A stretch of 64,000 nucleotides of DNA from Lactarius indigo (lineage: Eukaryota > Basidiomycota > Agaricomycetes > Russulales > Russulaceae). The position numbers and the translations under genes were made by a program. The stretch spans positions 124,001 through 188,000 of the forward strand of contig JAFKAC010000001.1 in NCBI GenBank assembly GCA_025766275.1, in the 5' to 3' direction. Under the pieces are notes generated by a model that searched no databases, had not been told where the DNA came from, and worked only from the letters and a program-made list of their open reading frames with translations. Numbering within the stretch: position 1 is the stretch's first letter; every line of letters begins with the position of its first letter. Below are positions 1-10,640 of the stretch, piece after piece.

Positions 1-228
1 CATAGTGACATCACAATAAAGATAACGCTAGAAGAGAACAAGGAAGGAGTACAATGAAGAGTCCGGAGTAGTCCATATGATGTCATTGTACAGTGATGTC
101 ATAGAAGTCCTAGATTGTACAGATCAAATCAAATCTAATCTAAAGCGGTCCTAATTAATCTACAGCAGTCCATATCTGTAAGTCCGGTCCGTTAGAGCCG
201 CTAAGTGCGCAAGGGTCACTTATCAACA
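1..228 (-). repeat. 3' LTR of the copia element, partial (truncated by window start)
   Basis: Matches 5749-5977 over its whole length. The only difference seen is one missing A near position 33. The LTR outer end on the plus strand lies before base 1. The inner end is at 228, next to the polypurine tract at about 229-241. Confidence 0.9.
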
Positions 229-247
229 TCTCCCCGTGATCTACAAT

Positions 248-1745
248 CTAAGTACACACAAGTCCCATGTCATCATTGTGCTTCTGCAGCAGGACACGCG
301 GTAGTGACTTTGTAAAGCCATCCGCAACCATATCTACAGTAGGAGTTCTAATGAGGGTGATGGTCCCCTTTTCGATGTACTCCCTAATGACATGATGCCG
401 TATGGCAATGTGCTTAGACCGTCTCCCAGTGACAGGGTTCAAGGCCAAGTCAATGGCACCCTTATTGTCACCATGAAGTGGGATGGGGTCGTCGACCTCG
501 TACCCGAGTTCCGTGAGGAAGCTCTGATACCACGCAGCTTGGTTAGCCGCGTCGGTCATGGCCATGTATTCCGCTTCCGTTGTGTTTTGGGCAACAGTCT
601 TTTGCTTGCGCGAAGACCAGCTTATTGCACCGTTAGCTAGTAGGAACACATAACCAGAGGTGGAGTGGCGGTCAGTCAGTCTGATCAGCCAGACTGGAAT
701 CAGTGTAGCCATGAAGGCCATCGCCATTGGCGCCATCATAGACAATACGCATATCCATAGTTCCTACTAAGTAGGACAGGACATACTGCGCAAGTCGCAG
801 ATGTTGTGGTGAAGGGTTCGCTGCGTACTGCGCCAAACGTGACACAGCGAAGGAGATATCTGGCCTAGTGCCAATCTGCACATAAAGCAGACTCCCAATA
901 AGAGATTGGTAGTGAGAGATATCTGAGGCAGTTGCCTGCGACGTATATTTAACCAGGTGCTCGTCAGCACCAGCAGGGCAAGGGTGTGTTGTGTGGTGTG
1001 GCATCAGTACATGCCAAAGCGTTCAAGGACATCCTTGATATAGCCAGACTGATCTATTTCGATGCGTCTGAGGGAGCGGTCACGCACAATGCGCATCCCA
1101 AGATAAGACTCTATCTCCCCGAGATCTGTCATCTCATAGCGTTCAGACAAGTCCGACTTCAAACGCTTGATACCACTTCAGTGAGGGACCCAGTATAGTG
1201 ATGTCGTCAACGTAGACAATAACGAAGAGTGGATCATACCCCTCCCGTTGAGGCATCACATATATGCCAGCATCAGCAAACGTCCGCTTAAAGCCGAGTG
1301 CAGTGAGCACTCCATGGAATTGCAAGTTCCATGCGCGGGAGGCCTGTTTGAGACCATAGATCGCCTTAACTAGGCGACACACCTTCGTCTCAGAACCAGT
1401 GACAGTGAAACCTTGTGGTTGCTCCATGTATATCTCCTCGTCAAGCACGCCATTGAGAAAAGCAGACTTGACATCCATCTGATGGATGTGCCAGTCCTCC
1501 AGCGCGGCCAACGCCAGAAGTAAACGTAGCGACTCAAATCGTGCGACGGGAGAGAAGGTTTCATCAAAATCTACGCCAGGGATCTGCGTGAATCCCTTAG
1601 CCACCAAGCGAGCTCTAGTAGCAGCCATCCGCTTTGAGCTTAAAGACCCATTTGGATTTTACTGCCTTGCGATTAGGCGGGAGATCCACTAACTCCCAAG
1701 TCCCATTCTTAGCTAGGGCATCCATTTCATACTGACACGCCTTAG
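248..1745 (-). pseudogene. copia reverse transcriptase (RVT_2) and RNase H, frameshifted
   Basis: The RT starts at about 1745 with the usual copia lead-in (EMDALAKNGTWELVDLPP) and continues through ARLVAKGFTQIPGVDF, MDVKSAFLNG and the catalytic YVDD at 1203-1214. The RNase H part contains DISFAVSRLAQY, TSGYVFLL, KQKTVAQNTTEAEYMA and HGDNKGAIDLA, and ends VDMVADGFTKSLPR. The stop codon is at about 248, just before the polypurine tract. The domains are complete, but the frame changes between KADG and ARLVAKG (about 1630), after YVDD (about 1150), and at about 720. This suggests an inactive copy, or indel errors in the assembly. It would copy retrotransposon RNA into cDNA in cytoplasmic particles if intact. 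Confidence 0.88.
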
Positions 1746-2247
1746 TCCACTCATCTGCAGCTGCAGACCTGCATGGCCTCTGCATAAGTTGCAGGGTCTC
1801 TGCCTATAAAGGCAGCAGGCCAATAACTCCGCATACCCTAGACGCCTGCCGCGCCATGCCGCATTGTCCGCATTGAAGTAACGCGGATTAGGGACAGGGG
1901 CACGAGCACTGCGCCTTGGTGCATTGTCCATCTCGCGCAACAGCTGACTACGCTGTGCACGATCCTCAAATCCCCCAGGCATTTCTGGTGAGGGAGGAGG
2001 GACATGGCGCATAATGCGCGTTGCACTAGGACGCTGGCGGGGGTGAAGTGGGAGTGGCTTGCTCACGCTTTGGTGTGGTGGGCGGAGCCTGCTAGAGCAG
2101 GAGGTGGAGTGGTGGGGCGTGGTTGGACTTGTGGGGGGTCTAGGAGCTTTTCAACATCCTCCTCCTCACTACTACTGGAGTGTGCAGGGAGAGGGGGCTC
2201 GCATTGGTGGTAACGCCGGCGGGTGAGGCACGGCAGTCACTGTTGTG

Positions 2248-3560
2248 CTAGGCACGACTGGTGGTGAAGGTGTAGGGGTGTGTCTCAACACCCTGAAGGG
2301 ACGGGAAGCTACTCTCGTCGAATGTCACATCCCTGGACACTCGGACGGAGTGGGTTGAGCGGTCCCAGAGCTTATAGCCCTTAGATTCGGGCTCAAACCC
2401 GAATAAGCGTGACCTCAATGGCCTTCGCATCCAATTTGCGACGCTTATCAGCGGGTACGTGCATGTACCCCTTGCATCCGAAGACGCGAAGATGTGAGAC
2501 ATCAGGCACTTTGCCAGAGTGCCAGAGCTCATAAGGAGTGCGCCACTTAAGCCCACGGACTGGAGAGCGATTATAGATGTGCACAGCTGCGCACACTGCA
2601 TGCTCCCAGAAGCCTTTAGACATGCCAGCTGTGTGGAGCATGGACATTGCCTTATCCATAATGGTGCGGTTAAACCGCTCGGCTTTACCGTTGGACTGTG
2701 GTGAACCCGGCATCGTGAGGTGATGCTCTATCCCTTTCTGCTTAAGAATGTCCTGCGTGACACTCGACATGTATTCGCCACCGCGGTCAGAGTGCAGAGC
2801 GCGCAATTTATGGCCAGACTGGGTTTCACCCCAGGCCAAATACATTTGCAGCGACTTAGCAAACTGGTCCTTCGACTTAAGGAAGTGGACCACAGTGAAC
2901 TTAGTGTGGTCGTCTATGAAGGTGGCTGTGTATGTTGAGCCTTGCAGGGACTGAGTCTGCATAGGACCGGCAAGGTCACTGTGCACAATCTCAAATTGAC
3001 GAGTTGTCCTCTTGTTGGAGGACTGCAGAAAAGGGTTGGCGAGTGGACTTACCCATCTCGCACCCACGGCAGACTGTGTGAGCCGTGGTAGAGCTGTCTA
3101 TGTCCATGCCAGTAGTGGCAGAGGGACCATGCGCCTTCAGCGCCGCAGAGGATATGTGTCCCATGCGTTGATGCCAGATATCAAGTGTGGCAGCACTTGA
3201 TTTTGTGTGGGCGTTGAGGCCGATGCTGGCTGCGTCCAACCAGTAAAGGTTGTCCTCAAGGTAGCCTTTGGCCACACACTTTTGGTTGATAGATATTTTA
3301 AAATGAGCCACTATCAAAGGCAATCTCAGCGCCCTTTTGTGCTAGGGCGCGCGTCGACAAGAAGCGCGTCTTCACCTGTGGTAGGTGTAGCACATTACTG
3401 AGGGTGATAGAGATACCCTGGCTCGTTGTAAAGATGACAGACCCGACACCCACTTGGTCTATAGTAGACTTATCACCTAGGCGTACAGTGCCTTTAGTTG
3501 GGGTGTAGTCCTTGAAGTCAGACCGATGTGGTGTAATGTGGTGTGTAGGCACCACTGTCC
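2248..3560 (-). pseudogene. copia protease, GAG-pre-integrase and integrase, frameshifted
   Basis: The aspartic protease motif MMDSGA lies at 3551-3565. It is followed, in another frame, by HHITPHRSDF and RLGDKSTIDQVGVG. The pre-integrase part shows WHQRMGHISSAALKAH and CRGCEMGKSTRQPF. The integrase core has the D-D-E signature: HSDLAGP, HSDRGGEY, and NGKAERFNRT with the glutamate. The C-terminal LRVFGCKGYMHVP and SKGYKLWDRSTHSV are typical of copia. Frame changes are visible at about 3545, 3300, 3030 (a run of four T) and 2400 (one extra base). Bases 1750-2250 hold the proline/serine-rich linker to RT. The catalytic residues all remain. Confidence 0.88.
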
Positions 3561-3734
3561 ATCATCCAACGCACACGCGAGGCAGCATACAAGGCAACAC
3601 CAATTGATTCAGAGGCCCAATCTATCTTGGGCTCTACGACCTCTGTAATGGAGGCGGTTGTAGGTACTAGCACATGACTATTGGCGGCCTTGTTGCCTGC
3701 CTTTTCTTTCTCCTTTGCGTCAGCCTCATCCTTC

Positions 3735-4596
3735 TTCCTCTTCCTGCAATCAGGCTTGATATGGCCCTTTTTGTTGCAATAATGGCAAGTCAGACCAGAG
3801 TGGTCCTTCTTGCCCTTCTTGCCTGTCGACTTGACAGGGGGCCACCTTGTTGAGGGAGGAGCCAGAGGGCCCGGAGCGGCGAGCTTCTTCCGACACTATG
3901 CGCGCTATGATCTCAGCGTGCTTGAGTGCGGACGGGGCCCCACTGGCAAGGATAGTAGAAGCCAACACCTCATAAGAGGGCGGCAGTGCGTGGAGGAGAA
4001 TGAGACAGAATTGGGTGTCAGTGACACCCATCTGTGCGTTGGAAAGCGCAACCCTTAGCTCGTTGAGCTTGGCCAGCTGAGAGGCCATGGGTGCGGAGTC
4101 GTCGAAGGCGGGCTTGCGTTAGCTGGATCCACAAGTTAAAGATGGTGGTGCTGCCCGAAGCACCAGCATATACGTCTCTCAGCTTGTCCCACTTCGCCTT
4201 GAAGGTGGCATAGACAATATTGTCCGCCACAAGGGAGTAGACATCTGGCTTGAGATAGAGGCGGAGGTACGCCTTGGAACGACGCTGGACTGAGTCCCAC
4301 TCATCGGTAGGTGATACCATGATGGGGGTGTGTCCAGAGTGAACACATCTTCAGCCTCATGTAGCGTGAGGATAGCCTCAATGGTCCCAGACCATTCGTT
4401 CCAGCCAGTGCCGTCAAACTGAGTGAGATGGATGCCAGATGGCATGCCGAAGTTGGCACTGTGGGCCTTGAGAGAGACGTGTGGAGGGTGTGGACCCAGA
4501 AGGAGGAGGGAGTGAGCCTCCTGCAGAGCCACCAGTGGGGCTGGGAGGAGCTCCAGCACCGGCAGCAGGGGTAGATGAAGAACCAGACATTGGGAT
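3735..4596 (-). pseudogene. copia gag with CCHC zinc knuckle, frameshifted
   Basis: The likely start is the ATG at 4594-4596 (MSGSSSTPAAGAGAPP). The text then moves through three frames: HLTQFDGTGWNEWSGTIEA, DEWDSVQRRSKAYLRLYL and LAKLNELRVALSNAQMGVTD. This is the UBN2-like gag of copia elements. The zinc knuckle CHYCNKKGHIKPDC (C-X2-C-X4-H-X4-C) is at 3746-3787. One break at about 3838 is an extra C in a C run: reading one C fewer joins the KVAP segment to the frame that carries the knuckle. The protein would form the particle and bind RNA if intact. Confidence 0.85.
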
Positions 4597-5490
4597 GATT
4601 TATCTAGTCGCCGAGGAGCAGTCAGCGACAGTGCTTCATAGTTGCAAGACATAAAGATAGAGGGGGATACCACTCCTGTCTGTGATTCTGTAAGGCCAGA
4701 ACGCTAACAGCGTCCTGCCTCCTGATGGTATGCCAGTGATACAAGGGCTAGGCCCAGGTTGAGGGAAGTCCCTTTGCCATACCATGAGCTAGCTGCCAGC
4801 CAGGATGTGTCTAGGACACAGCTCAAATGGTTTGCGTCAGGGGGAAGGTGAAGGGAGTGCTTTCAGAGCCCAAGGCTGTCTACCTCAGCCTCCTCGGCCT
4901 ATTGGTTGCCTCATCGCCACAAGTGGCTTTACTGAATCCTTTCCCATTGCCGCTACAAGGCAGGTATCTGGTTGCAGAACACCATAAGGTGAACACCCCC
5001 CAGAGTCTGAACCAGGTTTTACACTCCCATGGTGAGGAGATCCTGCGCCCAGTGTGGAGCACCAGAGACAGCTGGCGCTAAGCTCCACAATACACAACCC
5101 AGTGGGTCATGCACACCTGGATATTTGAATTGAAGGGCTACCAGACCCAGTCTCCTTGCGCATAGCGCAGGGGCTAGGAAAACAGTAGGGGTGAAAGTAG
5201 GACTACTGGGCAGTACATGATACAGGAGGTTCCTCAGCAGAGACAAGTGGCGCCCCACTGCTCTCTGCCTTGGGCAAGGCTGGTAAGGCCCCAGACAGAC
5301 CTTAGCCTGGTGTGTCCTCCTAGGAAGACAGTGACCAGCCAAGTGGAGTGGCTAGGGCACCAGGGCCCATAACCTGATGAACAGCATACATAGAGACCAT
5401 ACTCACAGTGGACAAGAGGACTGTGGTGAGATATGGAAGGTAGCTGGAAGCAGAGGTGTAACAGGGGATCTTGCAAGTAAAGCAGAGAGT

Positions 5491-5571
5491 CTGGCACACA
5501 GCAGAGTGAGAACTGATAATAGTATTACAGGAGAGAGACTTTACCTGGCACACAGCAGAGTGAGAACTGAT
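5491..5571. repeat. two 27-bp direct repeats inside the copia LTR/leader
   Basis: A 27-bp unit beginning ctggcacacagcagag occurs at 5491-5517 and again at 5545-5571, identical by eye and separated by 27 bp. It lies just downstream (minus strand) of the putative TATA box, in the expected R/U5 or leader region. Confidence 0.75.
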
Positions 5572-5596
5572 GTGGTCCAGGGCGTACAGAGTACTC

Positions 5597-5604
5597 TACT
5601 TATA
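5597..5604 (-). promoter_or_regulatory. TATA-like box of the copia LTR
   Basis: TATAAGTA on the minus strand, inside the AT-rich TATAGTATAAGTAG. It lies about 375 bp from the LTR 5' end, a reasonable U3 length. No transcription start can be seen from sequence alone. Confidence 0.4.
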
Positions 5605-5748
5605 CTATACAGAGGTGTGACACTAGTACAAGGGTAGTAACATAGAGTCACAGAATACAAGGAGCGTTGTTCTACATACAGGACAAAAGGAATGTACCAA
5701 AGGAGAACAAGGCGACCAGAACAAAGAAAGTCCAGACTAAGATGATAT

Positions 5749-5977
5749 CATAGTGACATCACAATAAAGATAACGCTAGAAAGAGAACAAGGAAGGAGTA
5801 CAATGAAGAGTCCGGAGTAGTCCATATGATGTCATTGTACAGTGATGTCATAGAAGTCCTAGATTGTACAGATCAAATCAAATCTAATCTAAAGCGGTCC
5901 TAATTAATCTACAGCAGTCCATATCTGTAAGTCCGGTCCGTTAGAGCCGCTAAGTGCGCAAGGGTCACTTATCAACA
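5749..5977 (-). repeat. 5' LTR of the copia element (minimum extent; inner boundary unresolved)
   Basis: This is 229 bp shared with the start of the window. The true LTR must extend to lower coordinates, because a TATA-like box lies at 5597-5604 and the partner copy is cut off. The non-coding stretch reaches down to about 4680, where TGGTATC (minus strand) could be the start of a primer binding site. An LTR of up to about 1.3 kb is therefore possible, but I could not prove it. Confidence 0.8.
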
Positions 5978-6439
5978 CTAGTCTGGCTGGAAGGGACCAA
6001 CATCCATACTACCCACCCCAAAGCTAAGCTTGCTCCACGGCGCCATGGCCCCTTTAAAGTCATCTCCACCTGGGGAGTCAATTGCAAACTTCAACTCCCA
6101 AAAACATGGCGCATTCACCCAGTCTTCCACAACTCCTTGATCTCTCCATACAAGGAAAACACTACGCATGGCCCCAACTTCACCAGACCACCCCCTGAAA
6201 TCATCCAAGGGGAAGATGAACACTACAAAGTTGAAAGGATTTTGCAATCCAAGGTATCGCCTAACAAGAAAGGCATACTCTACTTAATCAAGTGGAAGGG
6301 GTATCCTGACTCCGAAAACTCCTGGCTCCCCTCCTCCCAAATGACCCATGCGCAAGACCTTGTTACTCAATTCCACAAGGCCAACCCCAGTGCCCCTAAA
6401 CCAAAGTCAACTAGTGCTAGTGAAATAGCACGACGATAA
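5978..6439 (+). pseudogene. Ty3/gypsy chromovirus integrase C-terminus with chromodomain (5' part lost from window)
   Basis: In-frame coding begins immediately after the copia LTR with VWLEGTNIHTTHPKAKLAPRRHGPF. This is the integrase C-terminal beta domain of chromoviruses, followed by the usual HPVFHNSLISPY. A chromodomain follows at about 6221-6345 (HYKVERIL, YLIKWKGYPDSENSWLP) with its aromatic cage residues. The stop codon is at 6437-6439, 11 bases before the 3' LTR. The chromodomain of such elements steers integration to histone-marked chromatin. The rest of pol lies left of the window, beyond the inserted copia element, so this element is split and cannot be judged for activity. Confidence 0.9.
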
Positions 6440-6450
6440 ATAGGGGATAC

Positions 6451-7121
6451 TGTCACGAACCTATAAACCTGGTCATGACTCAAGGCGCTTAGAACCGGGC
6501 CGGGCTTACATCATCAGCTTCCTAAAGGGGAAATCCGAAATCGGAGTTTGAATTTCGCTCTCCGACGATCACGTGATGTGTCACGTGATTAGCCTGTCTT
6601 TCCAAGTCACATGCATACTTGCACGTGTATCAATCAACAGTTGATCGTTTATCGATCAACGAAGATAATCAACCAAGTCACAAGAACACGTGTTCTAATC
6701 ACGGGTCCCACAGTTGCTGCGGAAGCACGCCACTATGGCGCAATATGGCGTCATCGACTGCGGCGCAGTCGTACCATGCTTATCTTTTATTCTGATTAGA
6801 CAGTATTAATAACTTGTCTCTGGAATGTTCCAATCCGCAGTATTGCGCAGCACTCGTGGACAGGCCCTAAGCCTGCCCTAAATCTACGCACAGACCACCC
6901 CCTGTAGTATATAAGCTAGCGCAATCTATCGGACAGTCCCTCAGACTGTCCACTTGTGACATCTTCCCTCTCTTGCCTCTCAGCTCCTTCGAGTGCCCCA
7001 CCTTGTGTGCGCCACTATCTTCTTTGAGCCAAGACGCCTCCTCTTCGCCCCCTTCGACGCTCTCTCCGTCTCTACCTCACCCGCCGTCGTCTTCAACTGT
7101 ATCCCTCGCTGTCGAGTGACA
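6451..7121 (+). repeat. 3' LTR of the chromovirus (671 bp)
   Basis: It starts TGTCAC directly after the polypurine-like AATAGGGGATAC and ends GTGACA at 7121, so the short LTR inverted ends match perfectly. It contains a TATA box TATATAAG at 6908-6915. The following bases GTGAG (7122-7126) are the candidate target-site duplication. The boundary coincides with the place where the Tnp2 transposase coding sequence breaks off. Confidence 0.82.
6908..6915 (+). promoter_or_regulatory. TATA box of the chromovirus LTR
   Basis: TATATAAG in the middle of the LTR, about 460 bp from its start and 206 bp from its end, a usual U3/R arrangement. Confidence 0.5.
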
Positions 7122-8686
7122 GTGAGTTCACCACACCCACAGTACAGTCGGCAACCGTGCTTGCCATGATAGCCAACGAATCCGGTGACATGCATCATTC
7201 CGGGACCATCCGCAGTAAGCAACGCCAAGAAAATCTTGGCCCGCACTTCGCGACCCAAGGCAGAATCCCAGAATGTGAGGCCCTCTCTCTGCAACGCACG
7301 CAGATGGTAAATTCCAGGGAACAGAAACGAGTCTGTATTTTTCGGATTGTTTGGGCCAGGAATAAAGCCTCCAATGAAAACGTTTTTCTTCTTGTACCTG
7401 ACATCCGGTGAGAGGTTGAACAGAACCCAGATGTAAATCCAGCACGCGGACGCCTTTTTTGCGTATAGTTGGGCCCCATCCATCGAGAACATGAGAACGA
7501 TATCATCCTCGTTGACACGGCCATCTTGAAACGCGTCTATTAGGTCAGACCCATGCAGGACATCGCTGTATGTCTCCAGGTAACCACACTGTTCAATCTC
7601 GGTCAGTATCCTGGATCTCTCTTGGCGTAGGTAATGAGCGCGCCGTGCACTCTCAGGATTACGGTACAGCGCCTGTAACTGTGGCCCAATCGGAATGGTA
7701 TGAAATCTCTGCCGAGGAATTTTGTCTCTGCCAGAGCTGGCTTCTAAGCGATACTGGTCATATCTAGCCTCCGAGCACATAGGACAAGATTCGAGCCCTG
7801 AGAACGGGCCGGTGTACGCGAGGCACGAATTAATGCACATGTCGTGCACAATTGGTTCTATCCCTGTCAGTTCAGACACAAGTCGCTTGGTCCTATAATA
7901 TGATGGCAATGATGTATCTGGGAAGCGACGAAGAATGGCGGTACGATTGATCTCATACGTCGCAGCAGAAGGATTGCCAAGGTACAGATCTATTGCAAAT
8001 CGGCTATCGTCGTTGACCAAGTCAGCAGGCCTATCGCGCGGCGGGCTACGGAGGCGTTCTAGTTCATCAATAGACAACCCATTGACAGGATCGTCCAGAG
8101 ATGCAGCTTGAAGTAGCCTAATGAAGTCCGCAGTGAGCTTATGGTCCTCCAGTCGAATCGAAGTCGGGTCCCAGAGATCGCTGTCCAAGTCCACAGCTCC
8201 AGCTGCCCCAGAATGATCGTCGTGAGGAGGACCGACATGCACACCCAGTGATCCTGGCTCCGGGGTAGTACGAGGACCAGTCTCCCCGGGCGCATCTTGT
8301 GGTTCAGGCCCCAGATGATCTGGAGTTTGTGTCCCCTCCGGGTCTAGTAAGTCCTCAGACGCGCCATATCCGTGAGATTGATCCGTGTCACGGTCGCAGT
8401 GATCGCCATCGGGTTCTGGCGTCACATCTATTTGACGCCGGGGACATTTTCCAGAAGGACCAGCTGCGCTTCGATTAGCACGCTTGCGGGCATTATCCGG
8501 TGCAAGCGACTGTTCTGGAGTCGAGGGGCCTAGATTACGCAGAAACTCTTGGAAATTTGGGGTGAATTGTGATAACGTGTTGCGATGTTTCTTATGACCG
8601 TAAAACGTCGTGCGCGACACTTCCTTGCGTTGGCCCTTGCACCTTGCCTCGCAATCACAGTAATATTTTCTTGAAGAACCCGACAT
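7122..8686 (-). pseudogene. Tnp2-type (CACTA/EnSpm-like) transposase, C-terminus removed by chromovirus insertion
   Basis: The open frame starts MSGSSRKYYCDCEARCKG at 8686. It carries a Glu/Pro/Asp-rich stretch (residues about 60-170), then the basidiomycete Tnp2 core: LPSYYRTKRLVSEL, HDMCINSC, CPMCSEARYD, HTIPIGPQLQALYRN, YSDVLHGSDL, LMFSMDGAQLY, GGFIPGPNNPKNTDSFLFPG and HGCRLYCG. Full proteins of this family are about 1000 residues or more. This one stops being transposase at 7122, where the gypsy LTR begins. The open frame runs on into the LTR to 6980, adding about 47 meaningless residues. The element's termini were not found. It would catalyse cut-and-paste transposition if complete. Confidence 0.85.
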
Positions 8687-9190
8687 ATAGTATTTGATAG
8701 CTACCTACGATACGGGACGACAGTCAGATATTAATCAGAACACCATCAAGTTGAACTTACAGCAATTGCTGGGAGGCGCACCATGAGAGTCTGCGTCCTT
8801 TGCTTCTGTCAGGTGTATGCGTTTACCCTACTTCAGTGTACCGAGTGTTTTGCTTTAGATCGTTTTGTTGACACAATTCTATGGGATTCTTTGGGGAATA
8901 GAACGAGCAACTATTTCATTAGATGCTTTCGAATATGTTAGATCATTCGATTAAATTTCCCCAAGGTTGGACATGTTTCCATGAGATTTGTAATTAAAAT
9001 ATTTTATTTTATTTTATTCGACGCATTTTTCACTGGGGTTCAGCCACACACGACGCACCAGCGTCGGACAGTCTCGGGCCGGCTGGACCGGCAACAGTTA
9101 GGTCGGGCTCAGTTGCTCGACCGCGGACTCAAAATCTACTCTATAAAAATAATTTTCCCTTACACAAATACTTCGCAGCTCATGTAGTAC
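8687..9190. other. AT-rich spacer upstream of the Tnp2 remnant, no gene seen
   Basis: It contains an ATTTT microsatellite-like run near 9000 and a GC-rich patch at 9035-9125. No coding pattern was recognised on either strand. It may hold the 5' flank of the Tnp2 element, but no terminal repeat could be established. Confidence 0.4.
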
Positions 9191-9361
9191 AACCTCAGCC
9201 TTTTCTCTCAAACGGCTGAGGTTAGTAGTTTACTCTATTCCGTCTTTTACTTACTGTGTACTTACAATAGTCGCGCATTCTCGCGCTCCTACAGGTAGTT
9301 ACACAATATTACTAAGCCTTTTCTCCCAAACGGCTGAGTCGCGCATTCTCGTGCTCCTACA
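9191..9361. repeat. short tandem modules with a 10-bp-arm hairpin
   Basis: AACCTCAGCC (9191-9200) and its perfect inverse (9214-9223) form a hairpin with a 13-nt loop. The hairpin core (module A, 9196-9220) recurs at 9314-9338. A second module B (tcgcgcattctcg..., 9271-9293) recurs at 9339-9361. The order is A-spacer-B-spacer-A'-B', directly bordering the truncated end of the DUF6535 fragment. Origin unknown. Confidence 0.6.
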
Positions 9362-9380
9362 CAAGCCATATTTACTAGTA

Positions 9381-10640
9381 TTGTCGCAAGGGCACAAGGG
9401 CGCGATGACTTTTGGTTTAGTCTCGCTTCCAATGGTATAGGCGTCCCGAAATCTGTCCTCCGTGACTTCACTACACATGGTGAGAGCCTGTCACCTGCCA
9501 TCTTGATCCACCTCGCTCGCCAGGAATCTAGCTATTATTGGAAGCGGCGGTGACCAGAGGATGAGTTCTCCGAAATTCTAGAAGCAGCTTCCAAATTTGA
9601 TGTGCGAGACACGTCGTCTGAACTGCAGCACGAGTTCTGGAATCAAATCATCCTCAATGCCCAGACTGGCCATGGTCCGAGGATCGCATGGTATGTCCTC
9701 AGGCCGATTCGCGCTATTTTCATCACTCTACATCAAAATACAGATTTTGACACAACACGATTCTTCACCATCTTGATATCCGTTATGCAATGTCCCTGAC
9801 CGTCATCCGGATTCCGCACCTCACACATCATGCTACAGCGACTCTGCCTCCACAACCTTTGTTAGCACTATCTTCCATTGTAGTGCTACGCTTCTCCCGG
9901 TTTCCCTTGCCAGCCCCCACCGCTTGACAGCGATATATATTTCCCAGGGTCATACCCCGCTCATAAGACAGCCATTGAGAAAGCCTTGGCATTCTTGTCA
10001 CTTCCCAGGATCCCGTCACTGTTCATATGGTGCAAGACGGCACATCCACAAGAACAGTCAGTCGCCCTCTCCATCTCGGAACCTTTGGCATCCACGCTTG
10101 ATCGTACCTCATTGGTTTCAAGCTCCTCACCTGGTGCTGTTGCCGTTCAGCACCTCGCAGACGTCTGCACTTTTTCGGATGTTCTAAACGTTTCGTCGCC
10201 GCCTTTTCCCACTGGTTCTCGATACTATACTCCCAATGGGTCCATAGTCGTCTTTAGAACCTCACACGACTGGACCTGACCATGCATCTTCACCCTAATC
10301 ATATTCGCCGCTACAACATCCTTCTGCTCCCGGCGCGTCTCATCCATGGCTGCCATCTACTTCTGTACCTGATGTGGCAGATTCTTTATGGTGCTCTCTT
10401 GGTACCGACCATACAGGCGATCATCCTTCGCATCCTTCGCGTTGGCTGTATGACATCGATTAACGGGACTCCCACTCTTATATCTGCGTGTGCGATAGGG
10501 TATGTAATCCTGCTGGGTTCTCAATACCACCATACTGGTACTATTTGATACTTTTCTCGTCCTGCATATACTATATACTGTCCTATGACATGGTATTGTG
10601 GGAAAATATGCGTAAAAATCGAGTAGAGCGGGGAAATGTG
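9381..10640 (+). pseudogene. DUF6535-family pseudogene A (3' half only)
   Basis: The sequence aligns by eye with the second half of the neighbouring gene B and the other paralogues. It starts with the segment equivalent to RDDSWFILASxELGIQEP and LREYAAHGDSLSLAILIH, then LQHEFW and the proline/serine-rich tail. Remnants of the last exon and 3' flank reach to about 10640. There is an early in-frame stop at about 9551, several frame changes, and the N-terminal membrane domain is absent. It is closest to gene B in the tail (shared VAVQH, SSDV and a similar final intron region), so it looks like a partial duplicate of B's ancestor. Confidence 0.8.

Larger units (their letters stand above)
1..5977 (-). 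mobile_element. Ty1/copia LTR retrotransposon, decayed coding region, left end cut by window edge
   Basis: Read on the minus strand, the order is gag with a CCHC knuckle, protease DSG, GAG-pre-integrase, integrase, reverse transcriptase (YVDD) and RNase H. Integrase before RT is diagnostic of Ty1/copia. Bases 1-228 and 5749-5977 form a direct repeat differing by a single base indel, which is the visible part of the two LTRs. The LTR begins TGTTGATAAG (minus strand) right after a purine-rich tract (GATCACGGGGAGA) that follows the RNase H stop codon. The element is inserted in the integrase C-terminus of a chromovirus at 5978. The sequence after the LTR is CTAGT, a candidate 5-bp target duplication whose partner lies outside the window. 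Around ten reading-frame changes break the polyprotein. Confidence 0.93.

Noticed and set aside
5954..5977. Open frame of the chromovirus fragment starting inside the copia LTR
   Set aside because: The first eight codons are LTR sequence. Genuine pol coding starts at 5978.
6980..7121. C-terminal 47 codons of the Tnp2 open frame
   Set aside because: This interval is the chromovirus 3' LTR, bounded by TGTCAC and GTGACA. Transposase similarity stops at 7122.
9030..9110. CACTGGGGTTC near 9035 as the CACTA-type terminus of the Tnp2 element
   Set aside because: The orientation is wrong for the right-hand end (it should read ...CAGTG on the plus strand), and no matching inverted end or 3-bp duplication was found.
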